NCBI RefSeq assembly: GCF_000981225.1
Contig: NZ_LAJC01000005.1
Location: 57,991 to 121,990 of the forward strand
From: Allosalinactinospora lopnorensis
GTDB taxonomy: Bacteria; Actinomycetota; Actinomycetes; Streptosporangiales; Streptosporangiaceae
Direction of reading: 5' to 3'
DNA: 64,000 nucleotides
This document shows positions 23,222-32,412 of the stretch, one piece after another. Positions within the stretch are counted from its first letter, which is position 1; each line of letters opens with the position of its first letter. The position numbers and the translations under genes were made by a program. The notes beneath the pieces were generated by a model that had not been told where the DNA came from, searched no databases, and worked only from the letters and a program-made list of their open reading frames with translations.

Positions 23222-23571
23222 CAGAGAGCAACACCACCCCCGCCACCGGGCCTGAACAGGGCCAGGAAACCCTGGACGAGGAGATCAGCGAAGCGCTCAA
23301 GGACGTCATCGACCCCGAGCTCGGGGTGAACGTCGTCGATCTCGGTCTGCTCTACGGTGTCAATGTCGACGGTGACGTCATCACCCTCGACATGACACTC
23401 ACGAGCGCGGCCTGCCCCTTGACCGACGTCATCGAGGATCAGGCCGGCAGCGCGCTGGAGGAGTTCGAGCGCGAGGTCAAGATCAACTGGGTCTGGATGC
23501 CGCCGTGGGGGCCCGACAAGATCACCGAGGACGGCAGGGACCAGCTCCGCATGCTCGGTTTCAACGTCTGA
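23218..23571 (+). CDS. sufT: SufT-like MIP18/DUF59 protein
   Basis: Protein of 117 residues of the DUF59/MIP18 family, with the signature VIDPELGVNVVDLGLLYGV and LTSAACPLTDVIEDQ carrying the conserved Cys. Members assist iron-sulfur protein maturation, and this is the usual last gene of actinobacterial suf operons. ATG 23218 overlaps the sufU stop. A strong hairpin follows 16 bases after the stop. Confidence 0.93.
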   Translation: MTESNTTPATGPEQGQETLDEEISEALKDVIDPELGVNVVDLGLLYGVNVDGDVITLDMTLTSAACPLTDVIEDQAGSALEEFEREVKINWVWMPPWGPDKITEDGRDQLRMLGFNV

Positions 23572-23587
23572 TTCCGCCGCGGATCTG

Positions 23588-23630
23588 CACGAGGAAGGGG
23601 CCTCCTGGGAACAGGAGCCCCTTCCTCGTG
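23588..23630. terminator. Bidirectional hairpin terminator after the suf operon
   Basis: Near-perfect long stem (CACGAGGAAGGGGC plus CTCCTG paired with CAGGAG plus CCCCTTCCTCGTG, one base bulged) around a GGAA loop. It lies between sufT and the convergent gene ending at 23651 and probably serves both. Confidence 0.85.
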
Positions 23631-23650
23631 TCTCCGGTGCGGCCGCGCCG

Positions 23651-25816
23651 TCAGTGCGTCGCGTACAGACTGGGGCGCAGTTCCTCGATGATGTCGTCGT
23701 CTCCCCGTTGGGCGAGAAGTTCCATGAGCGTCTGCGTGGTGACGGGGGAGTCGTTCTCGTCCTCGCGGATACGGTGGCTGATGATCCGCAGAGCCTCCTC
23801 GGTCGAAGCGGGGGCGGTGTAGCCGATGAGGTGGAGCGCCTTACTCGTGGGCCCGTAATCGCTGAGGTCGGCGGCGGGAAGCCGGCGGGCGTCGAGGCGG
23901 TCGTTCTGGACGGTGATGAACACCCGGTCACCGGGCTGGGCCGAGAGCCGCCGCAGCAACGGGCGCAGCGAGTCAAACGCCGGCTGGTCGCGCCAGACCA
24001 GGACCAGCAGGTCCGCTCCGGGAGCGGTGAGGCAGAGCAGACGCCCCGGCTGCAGGCCGAGGTGTGTGGCGTAGCCGGGCGGTACGGTGACCGGTGCCCC
24101 GTTGAGGTGGTCGGCGGTGACGTCCACGCGGTGCCACCACCGGCCGTCGGGCGCGCGGAAGCACCGCGCCGATGTGGCGACGCCGGGCACGGGAACCTGC
24201 TCCTGGGGTGCCGGCTCCTCCTGGTGGGAATACGCCACGTCCGGGCGGCGCCGGATCGGCAGCCCGTTGGCGGTCGTCGTGCCCGAGGTCTCCGGGGCCA
24301 GGTCGGCGTTCCCGCCGTAGGCCGGAACCTGCGCGGGGGTCTCCATCGGAGTCGAGGGGTCGACGAGCACATGGCCGTCGCGGATGGTCACCCCGGGAGT
24401 GCTCAGCAGCCACGCGCGAAGCGCCTGCTGCCGGATTCCGAGCCGGCCCAGCCGGATCCCGGCGTCGGTGAGCCCGGGTGCGTCGCCGAGCAGCTCGCGG
24501 GTCTTCCAGCGCAGCAGGTGCGGATCGTCGCTGACCAGCCAGCCGTTGTGCAGCCGCCGGTCGGTGAACAGGGTGATGAGGACACGCCATAGCGGTGTGC
24601 CCAGGGAGGGGACCTCCACCGGATGGTCCGGGTGCGCGTTGATCAGGTGGTCGATCGTGGCGGCGGCGCCGAGCCGCTCGGACAGCTCGCGCAGGTGCTC
24701 GGTGATGGGAGTGCCCGAGGGGGAGCTCAGCCATTGCAGCAACCGCTCCTCGACGCTGCGCTGGGCGTTGCGGATCTCGCCGACGTCCACCCGGAGCTGG
24801 TCGGCCAGCACGCGGATACTGACGGGATCGGTGGCGAAGAGCCGCTCGGCGGCGACGGTGCGCTCCAGGTTCTCCCAGCTGCGGAACAACTCCTCCAGCA
24901 GGTCGACAAGGGGGTGCTCGCCGAGCTCGGGAGCCGGCGCGGCGGCTTCCTGCTCCGTTGCGCCCTCCGCGCGCGTCTCCTTGGGCCTGCCGAAGGCGGG
25001 GCGGCGCAGGGTCCGGTCGGGCCCCATCAACGGGCTCCGGGAGCGTCTTGCGGGCCCGCTGGGATCGGCGGCGGCGCTCTGCTGCCGGCTCTCCGGTGCC
25101 GCCTCGGTGTTCGGCGGCTGCTCCTCGTCGCGCTGGGCACGTAGTGCTCTCAGGGTGCGGATGGCCCGGGTCGCCGGACTCTGCGGCGGGTGCTCCTGGG
25201 AGGGATCCCCGGCCGCGACAGGGTCAGCGGACCCCGTCGTGTTCGTGGAGTCGGCCCCGGTGGCCGAAGTCAGATAGGCGAGGGCGTTGTGCACGTGCGG
25301 CGGGGCCGAGGCCGGCATCCAGTTGGCGACGGTCCGCACCGCCTCGATCATGAGCGCGGGCGAAGGCAGTGGGGCTCCGGTGGTATCGCGGGTGAACGGG
25401 TGCACGGCACGCCACATGACGGTGCTTATCACGTCGACGTCGCCGCAGTCGCTGGGAAACCCCCACGCGCGCATGGCAGTGGGAGTGGCGGTGATCAGCC
25501 GGTCCCAGTCGCCGGCGGTGGCGAGGATGGCGCCTCGGACCGGCTCGGCGATCTCGTCGAGATCCACCGTCATCTCCTGCAGCGACGGCAGAAACTCGGT
25601 GAGCCTGAGGTGCTCCCAGTGCTCGATAGCGAGGCGGGCCAGGGAGTAGGAGAGCCAGGCAGGGCCGGCGATGTCGACGACCCGGGGGAGGGGGAGCGAG
25701 CGCCACCAACCGTCGACAAGCCGGGAATGCCGCAATACGGGAGCGACGTCGCCGGGTCTGCTCCAGTGCAGGGCGGGGACGAGGTCGGTGAGGCAGATCG
25801 GGGAGACGGCATTCAT
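23651..25816 (-). CDS. Large protein of unknown function
   Basis: Soluble 721-residue protein I do not recognise. The N-terminal 190 residues (from MNAVSPICLTDLVPALHWS) are Trp-rich and probably globular. About residues 190-310 are low-complexity, rich in Ala, Pro, Ser and Glu, and likely disordered. Residues 315-490 look helical (LVDLLEELFRSWENLERTVA, PLWRVLITLFTDRRLHNGWL). After another flexible linker, a C-terminal globular part of about 170 residues begins at RCFRAPDGRWWHRVDVTADH. No signal peptide or membrane helices. Start ATG 25816 (MNAV) is favoured because the upstream extension has no coding look. Single gene facing the suf terminator. Confidence 0.75.
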   Translation of the reverse strand: MNAVSPICLTDLVPALHWSRPGDVAPVLRHSRLVDGWWRSLPLPRVVDIAGPAWLSYSLARLAIEHWEHLRLTEFLPSLQEMTVDLDEIAEPVRGAILATAGDWDRLITATPTAMRAWGFPSDCGDVDVISTVMWRAVHPFTRDTTGAPLPSPALMIEAVRTVANWMPASAPPHVHNALAYLTSATGADSTNTTGSADPVAAGDPSQEHPPQSPATRAIRTLRALRAQRDEEQPPNTEAAPESRQQSAAADPSGPARRSRSPLMGPDRTLRRPAFGRPKETRAEGATEQEAAAPAPELGEHPLVDLLEELFRSWENLERTVAAERLFATDPVSIRVLADQLRVDVGEIRNAQRSVEERLLQWLSSPSGTPITEHLRELSERLGAAATIDHLINAHPDHPVEVPSLGTPLWRVLITLFTDRRLHNGWLVSDDPHLLRWKTRELLGDAPGLTDAGIRLGRLGIRQQALRAWLLSTPGVTIRDGHVLVDPSTPMETPAQVPAYGGNADLAPETSGTTTANGLPIRRRPDVAYSHQEEPAPQEQVPVPGVATSARCFRAPDGRWWHRVDVTADHLNGAPVTVPPGYATHLGLQPGRLLCLTAPGADLLVLVWRDQPAFDSLRPLLRRLSAQPGDRVFITVQNDRLDARRLPAADLSDYGPTSKALHLIGYTAPASTEEALRIISHRIREDENDSPVTTQTLMELLAQRGDDDIIEELRPSLYATH

Positions 25817-26233
25817 CTGCTGAGGACCTCGACCTCCTGGCGTGCGGCTCACGAATGAGGATAACCGGGTGGGCAATCGGCTCGGCGCCACCTTACGCGT
25901 CTTTGACCGAGACCGGATCCCGGTACGTCGACAGGCATCCGGTATGTCCGGAGCGCGTCGGCGGAGCGCGGCGCCGGCAGGGCCGGTCACTGGGGGAAGC
26001 ACGCCGATGTCACGACGGTATTGCGGTAAGCGCTTATCGCAGATCGTACGTGCGTGACAGGCTCCTGGATAGTCCCGGCGCGGGAAAAGAACAGCACATG
26101 GCGGCAGACCGAGACGGATTCTCCTGCTGGGCGCAGGATGCTCGACCGCCTCGGGTCGGGCGCTCCTGTGACATAGAACACCGCCCGGCCTGGCGGGTTG
26201 TGCGGCTCCTGGCCGGCGCCGACGTCGCGTGTG
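25817..26233. other. 417-bp intergenic region with an imperfect palindrome
   Basis: No gene seen. At 26022-26041 is TGCGGTAAGCGCTTATCGCA, a 20-bp palindrome with one mismatched pair, about 206 bases upstream of the 721-residue protein gene (minus strand). It could be an operator for that gene. Confidence 0.45.
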
Positions 26234-26689
26234 TTATTGGCCGGCCAGGACAGCGACGGTCTCCGGGTAGATGGGCACCCCCGTAGTGTTCCCCGGATTC
26301 AACGCCAGTCCCACCCCTTCGGGCAGCGCGCCGGCGAGTTCACGGGTCGCGATGACGGTGAACGGCAACTCCGCGCTGCGCGTACTCAGCTGCGACTCCG
26401 AGGTGAACGCCGGGACGAACGTGGATCCCTCCAGCTCCAGAGTGGGCAGGGCGATGGAGCCGTCTTCCTGCGTTCCGGAGCCCTGCGGCAGCGGGACCCA
26501 CAGGTCGCCGTCGCGCAGTGTGGTGATGAAGGTGGTAACGGCGCCGCTCTCGTCGCCCTCGCTGTCGGGATCCTCCTCGCGGGACTGGGCCAGCGCCAGA
26601 TCGAGCGCCTCCTCCACCTGGTTGGCGGGAAAGTCCACGTTGTCGTCGGGTGTCGTCTCGTTGCTGGTGCTCATGGTCGGAAGGAACAT
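26234..26689 (-). CDS. SseB-family protein
   Basis: Acidic protein of 151 residues resembling the SseB N-terminal domain: helix VEEALDLALAQSREED, then the strands DLWVPLP, TFVPAFTSESQLS and a C-terminal GVGLALNPGNTTGVPIYPETVAVLA. Actinobacterial SseB-like proteins are common and of unknown function. ATG 26689 has AAGGAG immediately adjacent; ATG 26674 five codons later is an alternative. Single gene. Confidence 0.75.
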   Translation of the reverse strand: MFLPTMSTSNETTPDDNVDFPANQVEEALDLALAQSREEDPDSEGDESGAVTTFITTLRDGDLWVPLPQGSGTQEDGSIALPTLELEGSTFVPAFTSESQLSTRSAELPFTVIATRELAGALPEGVGLALNPGNTTGVPIYPETVAVLAGQ

Positions 26690-26912
26690 CTCCTTGGTCT
26701 GAGCGGGTTCCGGGCCCGCTTTCGATCGGGTCTCGGCCCGGTGTACCGCTGAGAGTCGGCGGTATGCTTATCAGGCACGCCGTACCCCGCCTTTCCGTTT
26801 TGACACATGCTCGTCAACACCGTGAGAGGCGCGTCTGATCCCCCCGCACCCCTGCACTTGCCCGGATCGTGGCGTGTCGCGGATGAGTGGGCAGCCTGCA
26901 TGATTGGTTGAT

Positions 26913-27782
26913 GTGACTGACCTGGAGATGAATCCCCCTGAAGACGCTCAGGCGGAGAGCCCGGCGGTCATTCGCTCGTATGTGGCGATCGGTGACAGCC
27001 TGACCGAGGGTCTTGACGATCTGGGCGCCGCCGGAAAGTACCGCGGCTTCGCCGACCGGCTCGCAGAGCACCTGGGCGCCGCCAAACCCGGGTTTCGCTA
27101 CGCCAACCTGGCGGTGCGCGGGCGGCGCATGCGGCATATCTTCGGTGAGCAGCTGGAACAGACCCTGGCCTGTGCTCCGGATCTCGTCACCGTACACGCC
27201 GGCGGCAACGATGTCCTCCGGCCCAACGCCGACCTCGACGCGCTCGCCGCCGAGTTCGAACGAGGCGTCTTTCTGCTGCGCGAGGCCGGGATCCGGGTCG
27301 TGGTCCTCTCCGGCCACGACACCGGGTGGATCCCGGTGCTGCGGGTCTACCGCGGCCGGGTCGCGGTGTTCAGCATGCATCTGCGGGCCGTCGCCGAGCG
27401 TACCGGCAGCGACATCGTCGACCTGTGGGCGATGGAGGCCCTGAACGACCCCCGGGCCTGGAGCGTCGATCGGCTGCACTTCAACGCCGACGGGCACCAC
27501 ATCGTGGCCGCGCGGATCGCTGAGATCCTCGGGCACCCCATGGGCCCCCGCGAGATCTGGGCCCGCCCGTGGTCGACTCCGCCCCGGCAACTGCCGCCCA
27601 TCCTGCGTCGCCGCGAGAACCTGAGATGGGTCCGGCAGTACCTGGTTCCGTGGATCAGCCGCCGCGCCTTGGGGCGCTCCTCCGGTGACGGCCGGCTTCC
27701 CAAGCGCCCTGATCTGGTGGAGCTGAGCAGGGAATTCCGCGTCGACGGCCACTTCGGGGCGAACGGGCAGGACCCGGTCTAG
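26913..27782 (+). CDS. SGNH/GDSL-family hydrolase
   Basis: Esterase or lipase-like hydrolase of 289 residues. The four SGNH blocks are present: AIGDSLTEG (nucleophilic Ser), the Gly of LAVRGRRMRHI, GGNDVLRPN (Asn) and DRLHFNADGHH (catalytic Asp and His). No signal peptide, so cytoplasmic. A basic 60-residue C-terminal extension follows the catalytic domain. Start is uncertain: GTG 26913 (MTDLEMN) is chosen, TTG 26904 and ATG 26928 are possible. Natural substrate unknown. Confidence 0.87.
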   Translation: MTDLEMNPPEDAQAESPAVIRSYVAIGDSLTEGLDDLGAAGKYRGFADRLAEHLGAAKPGFRYANLAVRGRRMRHIFGEQLEQTLACAPDLVTVHAGGNDVLRPNADLDALAAEFERGVFLLREAGIRVVVLSGHDTGWIPVLRVYRGRVAVFSMHLRAVAERTGSDIVDLWAMEALNDPRAWSVDRLHFNADGHHIVAARIAEILGHPMGPREIWARPWSTPPRQLPPILRRRENLRWVRQYLVPWISRRALGRSSGDGRLPKRPDLVELSREFRVDGHFGANGQDPV

Positions 27783-27810
27783 CGGTCCGTCGCCGGCCCG
27801 CGCGGGATGC

Positions 27811-29010
27811 TCAGTCGCGGGCGAGACTCCTGATCAGATCGCCGACGTGCACGATGCCGATGCACTGGCCGAACTCATTGACGGCGATCAGATCGTCGTA
27901 GATGCGCTCGCTGTCGGTGCCCGCGGTCCGCAGCGCCGCCATCGCGGGCAGCCCGCGCGCGACCGTGCGCGGGGGATCGGCCAGGCGTTCAGCGGGGCGG
28001 CGGGCGTGCAGTGCGTGTCCGTAGGGACCGGTGACGGCGAGCAGGAAGCGGGAGCGATCGATCAGGCCGATCGGGCGCTCGCGATGGTCGATCAGCACGA
28101 CGCTGTTGAGGGCGGGGTCGTTGGTGAACGCCTCAAGGACCTCTTCGGCCGTCGCTTCGGCGGTGACCGCCACGGGCGGACGCATGAACTCCGAGACGCG
28201 GGGGCCCGACTCCAGTGCGGGGAGAGCGGAGGCGACCGCGGAACCGGGGACCGGGCCGACCCGGTCGCCGGGCTTCCAGCCGTCATCGGCGAAGAAGGGG
28301 CCGTGGGCGAGCCGGATGCCCGCGTCGCGCAGCTTCACCAGTTGCGCCACTGTGGCGACACCTGTCGCCATCGGATAGATCCCGGACCCGCGCCCGATCC
28401 GGCTCAGGCCCTCGACGATGGCGAGCCGGCGCTCGTCCGAGGGGATGCCGGAGACGATCCCGGGGTCGATGCGGAACAGGAACGGATCGGCATCCAAGAG
28501 CAGGTCCGGGGGGACCGATGCGGTGCCGAACGCGTAGCGGAAGCCCAGTTTCCGGAGTTCGCGGATTCCGCGGACGAGCGATCCGCGAGGGAGGTCGCGC
28601 AACTCCGGTCCGAGCATCAGTGTGACGTCGCGCGGGCGCCGACCCGCGCGGCGAAGCTCGTTCTCGAGTAGCCGGAACGTCTCGGGGCCGGCTGTCACCG
28701 TGGTGGCGACCAGCGGAAGCACAAGCGGCAGCAGGGGTTCCTCCGCGGTCACCCGGCGGGCCAGTCGGGCCAGCCGTTCGGCCTGCGCCGCGGCGTCGCC
28801 GTCGTGCGGACTGTGATCGCGGGCGAGGGTCTCCACCTCGACGGCGAGAACCGCTCCGCCGTCGAGGTCGACGATCGGGCGGAAGAGGAGGCCTTCCCGT
28901 GCTGCGCCATCGGGGGTGTCCGACGGCGCGGGGACCTGCCCCTGCGGCGTTCCACCGGAACCGGAGACGAGAGGCTGGGAGGACACGCGGCCTATTATCG
29001 TCCGGCGCAT
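27811..29010 (-). CDS. Degenerate EAL-domain protein with C-terminal CBS pair
   Basis: Protein of 399 residues. The N-terminal 230 residues resemble an EAL (cyclic di-GMP phosphodiesterase) fold, ending in LVKLRDAGIRLAHGPFFADD, but the catalytic signature is lost: EAL is replaced by ETL in AVEVETLAR and the DDFG metal motif reads YAFGT. It is therefore probably a sensor or binding module, not an enzyme. Residues 265-399 form two CBS motifs (VSEFMRPPVAVTAEATAEEV and DLIAVNEFGQCIGIVHVGDLI). ATG 29010 is chosen; GTG 28986 is an equal alternative. Convergent with the SGNH hydrolase and downstream of the FAS operon. Confidence 0.8.
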   Translation of the reverse strand: MRRTIIGRVSSQPLVSGSGGTPQGQVPAPSDTPDGAAREGLLFRPIVDLDGGAVLAVEVETLARDHSPHDGDAAAQAERLARLARRVTAEEPLLPLVLPLVATTVTAGPETFRLLENELRRAGRRPRDVTLMLGPELRDLPRGSLVRGIRELRKLGFRYAFGTASVPPDLLLDADPFLFRIDPGIVSGIPSDERRLAIVEGLSRIGRGSGIYPMATGVATVAQLVKLRDAGIRLAHGPFFADDGWKPGDRVGPVPGSAVASALPALESGPRVSEFMRPPVAVTAEATAEEVLEAFTNDPALNSVVLIDHRERPIGLIDRSRFLLAVTGPYGHALHARRPAERLADPPRTVARGLPAMAALRTAGTDSERIYDDLIAVNEFGQCIGIVHVGDLIRSLARD

Positions 29011-29149
29011 CCGGCCGTCACAGGGGATCCGGGTGTGTTCAATCAGTCTTTTTCGATGCGCCAAGAACCATTCACATACGGTTCGCCGAGCCTCGGAACC
29101 GGCTGCCGGGGCACCGGGTGCCTCCCATGCGCCCCGAACATACCGGGTG

Positions 29150-30580
29150 TCACAGCGGGATGTTGCCGTGCGAGCCCCTGGCCGGGGGCACGCTGGAGAT
29201 AGCCTCCGCCAGTGCGGTGCGCGTCCGATTGGGGTCGATCACCTCGTCGAGGACACCGAGCTCCTGCGCCCGCTCCAGGCCTCCCGCGGCCTCCTCCTGC
29301 TCCGCGGCGAGCTTGGCCTCCAAGGCCGGGCGCTCCTCCTCGGGAACGGCGGCCAGCTGCTTGCGCTTCAGGATGCGCACGGCCGCCACCGGTCCCATGA
29401 CGGCGATCTCCGCGGTCGGCCAGGCGAGCACGCGGGTGGCGCCCAGGGCCCGCGAGTTCATGGCGATGTAGGCGCCGCCGTAGGACTTGCGGGTTACCAG
29501 GGTCACCCGGGGCACGGTCGCCTCGGCGAAGGCGTGGAGCAGTTTGGCGCCGCGGCGCACGACCCCTTCCCACTCCTGCCCGACACCAGGCAGGTACCCG
29601 GGCACGTCCACGAGCACGACGAGCGGGACGCCGAAGGAGTCGCACATCCGCACGAAACGCGCCGCCTTCTCCGCGGACTTCGACTCCAGGCAGCCCCCCA
29701 GCCGCAGGGGGTTGTTCGCGATCACACCAACCGTGCGCCCGCCGAGCCGACCCAGTGCGGTGACGATGTTCGGAGCCCATTTGGCCTGCAGCTCCAGGGA
29801 GTCCTCGCCCAAGGGGGAGTCGAGCAGGCCGTTCACCAGCGGCTTGACGTCATAGGCGCGGCGGGCCGACTCCGGCAGGACGTTCCCCAGATCGACGTCG
29901 GTGATGTCCCCGGTTCGCATCCGGCCCTGGTGCCCCAGCAGCAGGGCCAGATGGCGGCCCCGGACCATCGCGGCGGTGTCGTCGGGGGCGGTCACGTGCA
30001 CGACGCCGCTGCGGCGCCCGTGAGCGTCGGCGCCGCCCAGCTCGTCAGCGGTGATCTCCTCACCGGTCACGCTGCGGACGACGTCGGGACCGGTGACGAA
30101 GACCTTTCCCCGCTGCGACATCACCACGATGTCGGTGAGCGCCGGACCGTAGGCGGCGCCGCCCGCGGCGGGGCCGAGTACGACCGAGATCTGCGGGACG
30201 GCGCCGGAGGCCCGGGTCATCGCGGCGAATACCCGGCCGACGGCGTGCAGGCTCTCCACGCCTTCGGCCAGTCTGGCGCCGCCCGAGTGCCAGAGGCCGA
30301 TGACGGGCATCCGCTCGCGCACCGCGTACTCGTAGGCGGCCTCGATCGCCGCGCACCCCGCCGTTCCCATGGCGCCCCCCTGAATGCGGGCGTCGTTGGC
30401 GAAGGCGACAGCGGGCATTCCGTGCACCCGGCCCACTCCGGCCAGAGCTGCGCTGTCGTCCTCGGCGGTGATGAGGTGCAGAGTCCCGGCGTCGAAGAAC
30501 ACGGAGAGCCGGACGCGCGGGTTGCGGGGGTCCTCGGGCTCGGTGGACGCGTTCGCCACTCGATTGTCGATCACGGTCAC
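29150..30580 (-). CDS. accD: Acyl-CoA carboxylase beta subunit (carboxyltransferase)
   Basis: Carboxyltransferase of 476 residues that moves the carboxyl group from biotin to acetyl-CoA or propionyl-CoA, supplying malonyl-CoA for the upstream fatty acid genes. Both crotonase-like halves are present: N-domain with GGAMGTAGCAAIEAAY and GLWHSGGARLAEGVESL, and C-domain with VDVPGYLPGVGQEWEGVVRRG and RKSYGGAYIAMNSRALG. Start GTG 30580 lies 9 bases after AAGGAG. It is the last gene of fabD-fabH-acpP-fabF-accD. Acetyl versus propionyl specificity cannot be decided from what I see. Confidence 0.93.
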   Translation of the reverse strand: MTVIDNRVANASTEPEDPRNPRVRLSVFFDAGTLHLITAEDDSAALAGVGRVHGMPAVAFANDARIQGGAMGTAGCAAIEAAYEYAVRERMPVIGLWHSGGARLAEGVESLHAVGRVFAAMTRASGAVPQISVVLGPAAGGAAYGPALTDIVVMSQRGKVFVTGPDVVRSVTGEEITADELGGADAHGRRSGVVHVTAPDDTAAMVRGRHLALLLGHQGRMRTGDITDVDLGNVLPESARRAYDVKPLVNGLLDSPLGEDSLELQAKWAPNIVTALGRLGGRTVGVIANNPLRLGGCLESKSAEKAARFVRMCDSFGVPLVVLVDVPGYLPGVGQEWEGVVRRGAKLLHAFAEATVPRVTLVTRKSYGGAYIAMNSRALGATRVLAWPTAEIAVMGPVAAVRILKRKQLAAVPEEERPALEAKLAAEQEEAAGGLERAQELGVLDEVIDPNRTRTALAEAISSVPPARGSHGNIPL

Positions 30581-30702
30581 GTGAGCCAGCTCCTTACGAA
30601 GAAGCGGTCGGTTCCTGCGCGCATGGCGGTCCCCTCCGCTGATGGTCGTGACGGCCCGCAAGGTCGGCGTCCCGCCCCCGGGCGCCTCTTCCGCCGGGGA
30701 GA

Positions 30703-31941
30703 TCAGGGGCGGCGGAAGACCACCGCGATGTTGTGGCCGCCGAAGCCGAACGACTCGTTGAGCGCGGCCAATGCCTCGGCGGGAAGTTCGCGTTGCTTGT
30801 CGCGGACGATGTCCACCTGGACATCGGGGTCGAGCTCTTCGATGTTGATGGTCGGTGGGATCCGGCCCTCGTGCAGGGTGAGTACGGTCGCGATGGACTC
30901 CACGGCACCCGCTCCACCGAGGAGATGGCCGGTCATGGACTTCGTGGAGGTGACCGCCACCTGGTCGGCGGCGGTGTCGCCCAGAGCGATGCGGATGGCG
31001 GCGGTCTCGCTGACGTCACCGGTGGGCGTCGACGTCGCGTGCGCGTTCACGTGGGCGATGTCGGTCGGCTTCAGGTCCGCGTTGGTCAAAGCGCTGAGGA
31101 TCGCGCGCGCCTGTCCCGTGCCCTCAGGGTCCGGGGCGACGATGTCGTGGGCGTCGTCGGAGTATCCGGCGCCGGCCGCAACGGCGTAGACGCGGGCGCC
31201 GCGTCTCGCGGCGTGCTCGGCGGACTCCAGGATGACGACGCCGGAGCCCTCGCTCATGACGAAGCCGTCGCGGTTGACGTCCCACGGGCGGGAGGCGCCC
31301 TGCGGATCGTCGTTGCGGGTCGACAGCGCGCGCATCGAAGCGAACGAGGCGATGTTCAGCGGGTGCAGGGCGGCTTCGGTGCCGCCGGCGATCACGATGT
31401 CGGCGCGGCCCACGCGGATCATGTCGATGGCGTTGGCGATGGCCTCCGCGCTCGACGCGCAGGCGCTCACCGGAGAGTGCGCCCCGGCCCGCGCGCTGAA
31501 CTCCAGTGCCACGGCCGCCGCGGGGCTGTTGGGCATGAGCATCGGCACCGTGAATGGTGAGACGCGCTTCCAGCCCTTCTCCCGGAAGATGTCGTACTGC
31601 TCAAGAATGGTCAGGATGCCGCCGATACCGCTGGAAAGGACGACCCCCAGGCGCACCGGGTCGACATCCGGTGTTCCCGCGTCGCCCCAGGCCTCCTTCG
31701 CGGCGATCAGCGCGAACTGCTGAGTGCGGTCCAGACGGCGCAGCCGCGCGCGCGGCAGCTTCTCCGAGGGCTCCTCGGCAGCCCGGCCGGCGAAGTGGAC
31801 CGGCAGGTCGGCGACCCAGTCCTCAGTGAGGGTCGAGATGCCGGAGCGACCTTCGAGAAGCGCGGACCAGGTTGTGGCGACGTCACCTCCTAGGGGGGTG
31901 GTCGCGCCAAGGCCAGTGACGACGACGTCGGTGTTACTCAT
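30703..31941 (-). CDS. fabF: Beta-ketoacyl-ACP synthase II
   Basis: Condensing enzyme that elongates acyl-ACP with malonyl-ACP. 412 residues. Catalytic triad: Cys161 in VSACASSAEA, and the two histidines in VNAHATSTPTGD and MTGHLLGGAGAVES. The C-terminal GFGGHNIAVVF is typical. It is separated from acpP by 150 bases containing a hairpin. Confidence 0.97.
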   Translation of the reverse strand: MSNTDVVVTGLGATTPLGGDVATTWSALLEGRSGISTLTEDWVADLPVHFAGRAAEEPSEKLPRARLRRLDRTQQFALIAAKEAWGDAGTPDVDPVRLGVVLSSGIGGILTILEQYDIFREKGWKRVSPFTVPMLMPNSPAAAVALEFSARAGAHSPVSACASSAEAIANAIDMIRVGRADIVIAGGTEAALHPLNIASFASMRALSTRNDDPQGASRPWDVNRDGFVMSEGSGVVILESAEHAARRGARVYAVAAGAGYSDDAHDIVAPDPEGTGQARAILSALTNADLKPTDIAHVNAHATSTPTGDVSETAAIRIALGDTAADQVAVTSTKSMTGHLLGGAGAVESIATVLTLHEGRIPPTINIEELDPDVQVDIVRDKQRELPAEALAALNESFGFGGHNIAVVFRRP

Positions 31942-32037
31942 TGGCCGTTCGCCCTTCTCGCTGGTCGAACCCGGCTTGGCTGGTGCCGGGCTCTGGGTGC
32001 TGGACGGTCTCGCTCTCCCCCGTTGGTGAGGGGCGTG

Positions 32038-32074
32038 GCCCGCCGGCGACCGCGCACAGGCGGGGCCGGCGGGC
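32038..32074 (-). terminator. Hairpin between acpP and fabF
   Basis: 10-bp perfect stem (GCCCGCCGGC / GCCGGCGGGC) with a 17-base loop just downstream of the acpP stop. No T-run follows and fabF needs the transcript, so partial termination or 3'-end protection that raises acpP mRNA over fabF is the likely role. Confidence 0.5.
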
Positions 32075-32091
32075 TCGGAACGCGGAGGTCC

Positions 32092-32331
32092 CTACTTCTG
32101 GATGTAGTTGATGACGTCCCGGACCGTCTTCAGGTCCTTGAGCTGGTCATCGGGGATCTCGACGCCGAACTTGTCCTGCGCGGCGACGGCGATCTCCACC
32201 ATGGACAGGGAGTCGATGTCGAGGTCGTCGACGAAGCTCTTCTCCGGCGTGACGTCGGCGGCGGGGACGCCGGCGATCTCGTCGATGATCTCGCCGAGGC
32301 CGGCCAGAATTTCCTCTTCAGAGTGGGCCAT
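32092..32331 (-). CDS. acpP: Acyl carrier protein
   Basis: Small acidic carrier protein of 79 residues. The 4'-phosphopantetheine attachment Ser41 lies in DLDIDSLSMVEI, the standard DSL motif. It carries growing acyl chains for fabD, fabH and fabF, its operon neighbours. Start ATG 32331. Confidence 0.97.
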   Translation of the reverse strand: MAHSEEEILAGLGEIIDEIAGVPAADVTPEKSFVDDLDIDSLSMVEIAVAAQDKFGVEIPDDQLKDLKTVRDVINYIQK

Positions 32332-32412
32332 CTTGGAGTTCTCCTTCGGTATGCGATCGAGTGTTGCCGCGGGGTCCCGTCGCGCACGCTCCGGGCCTTG
32401 CTCCGCGGATGT

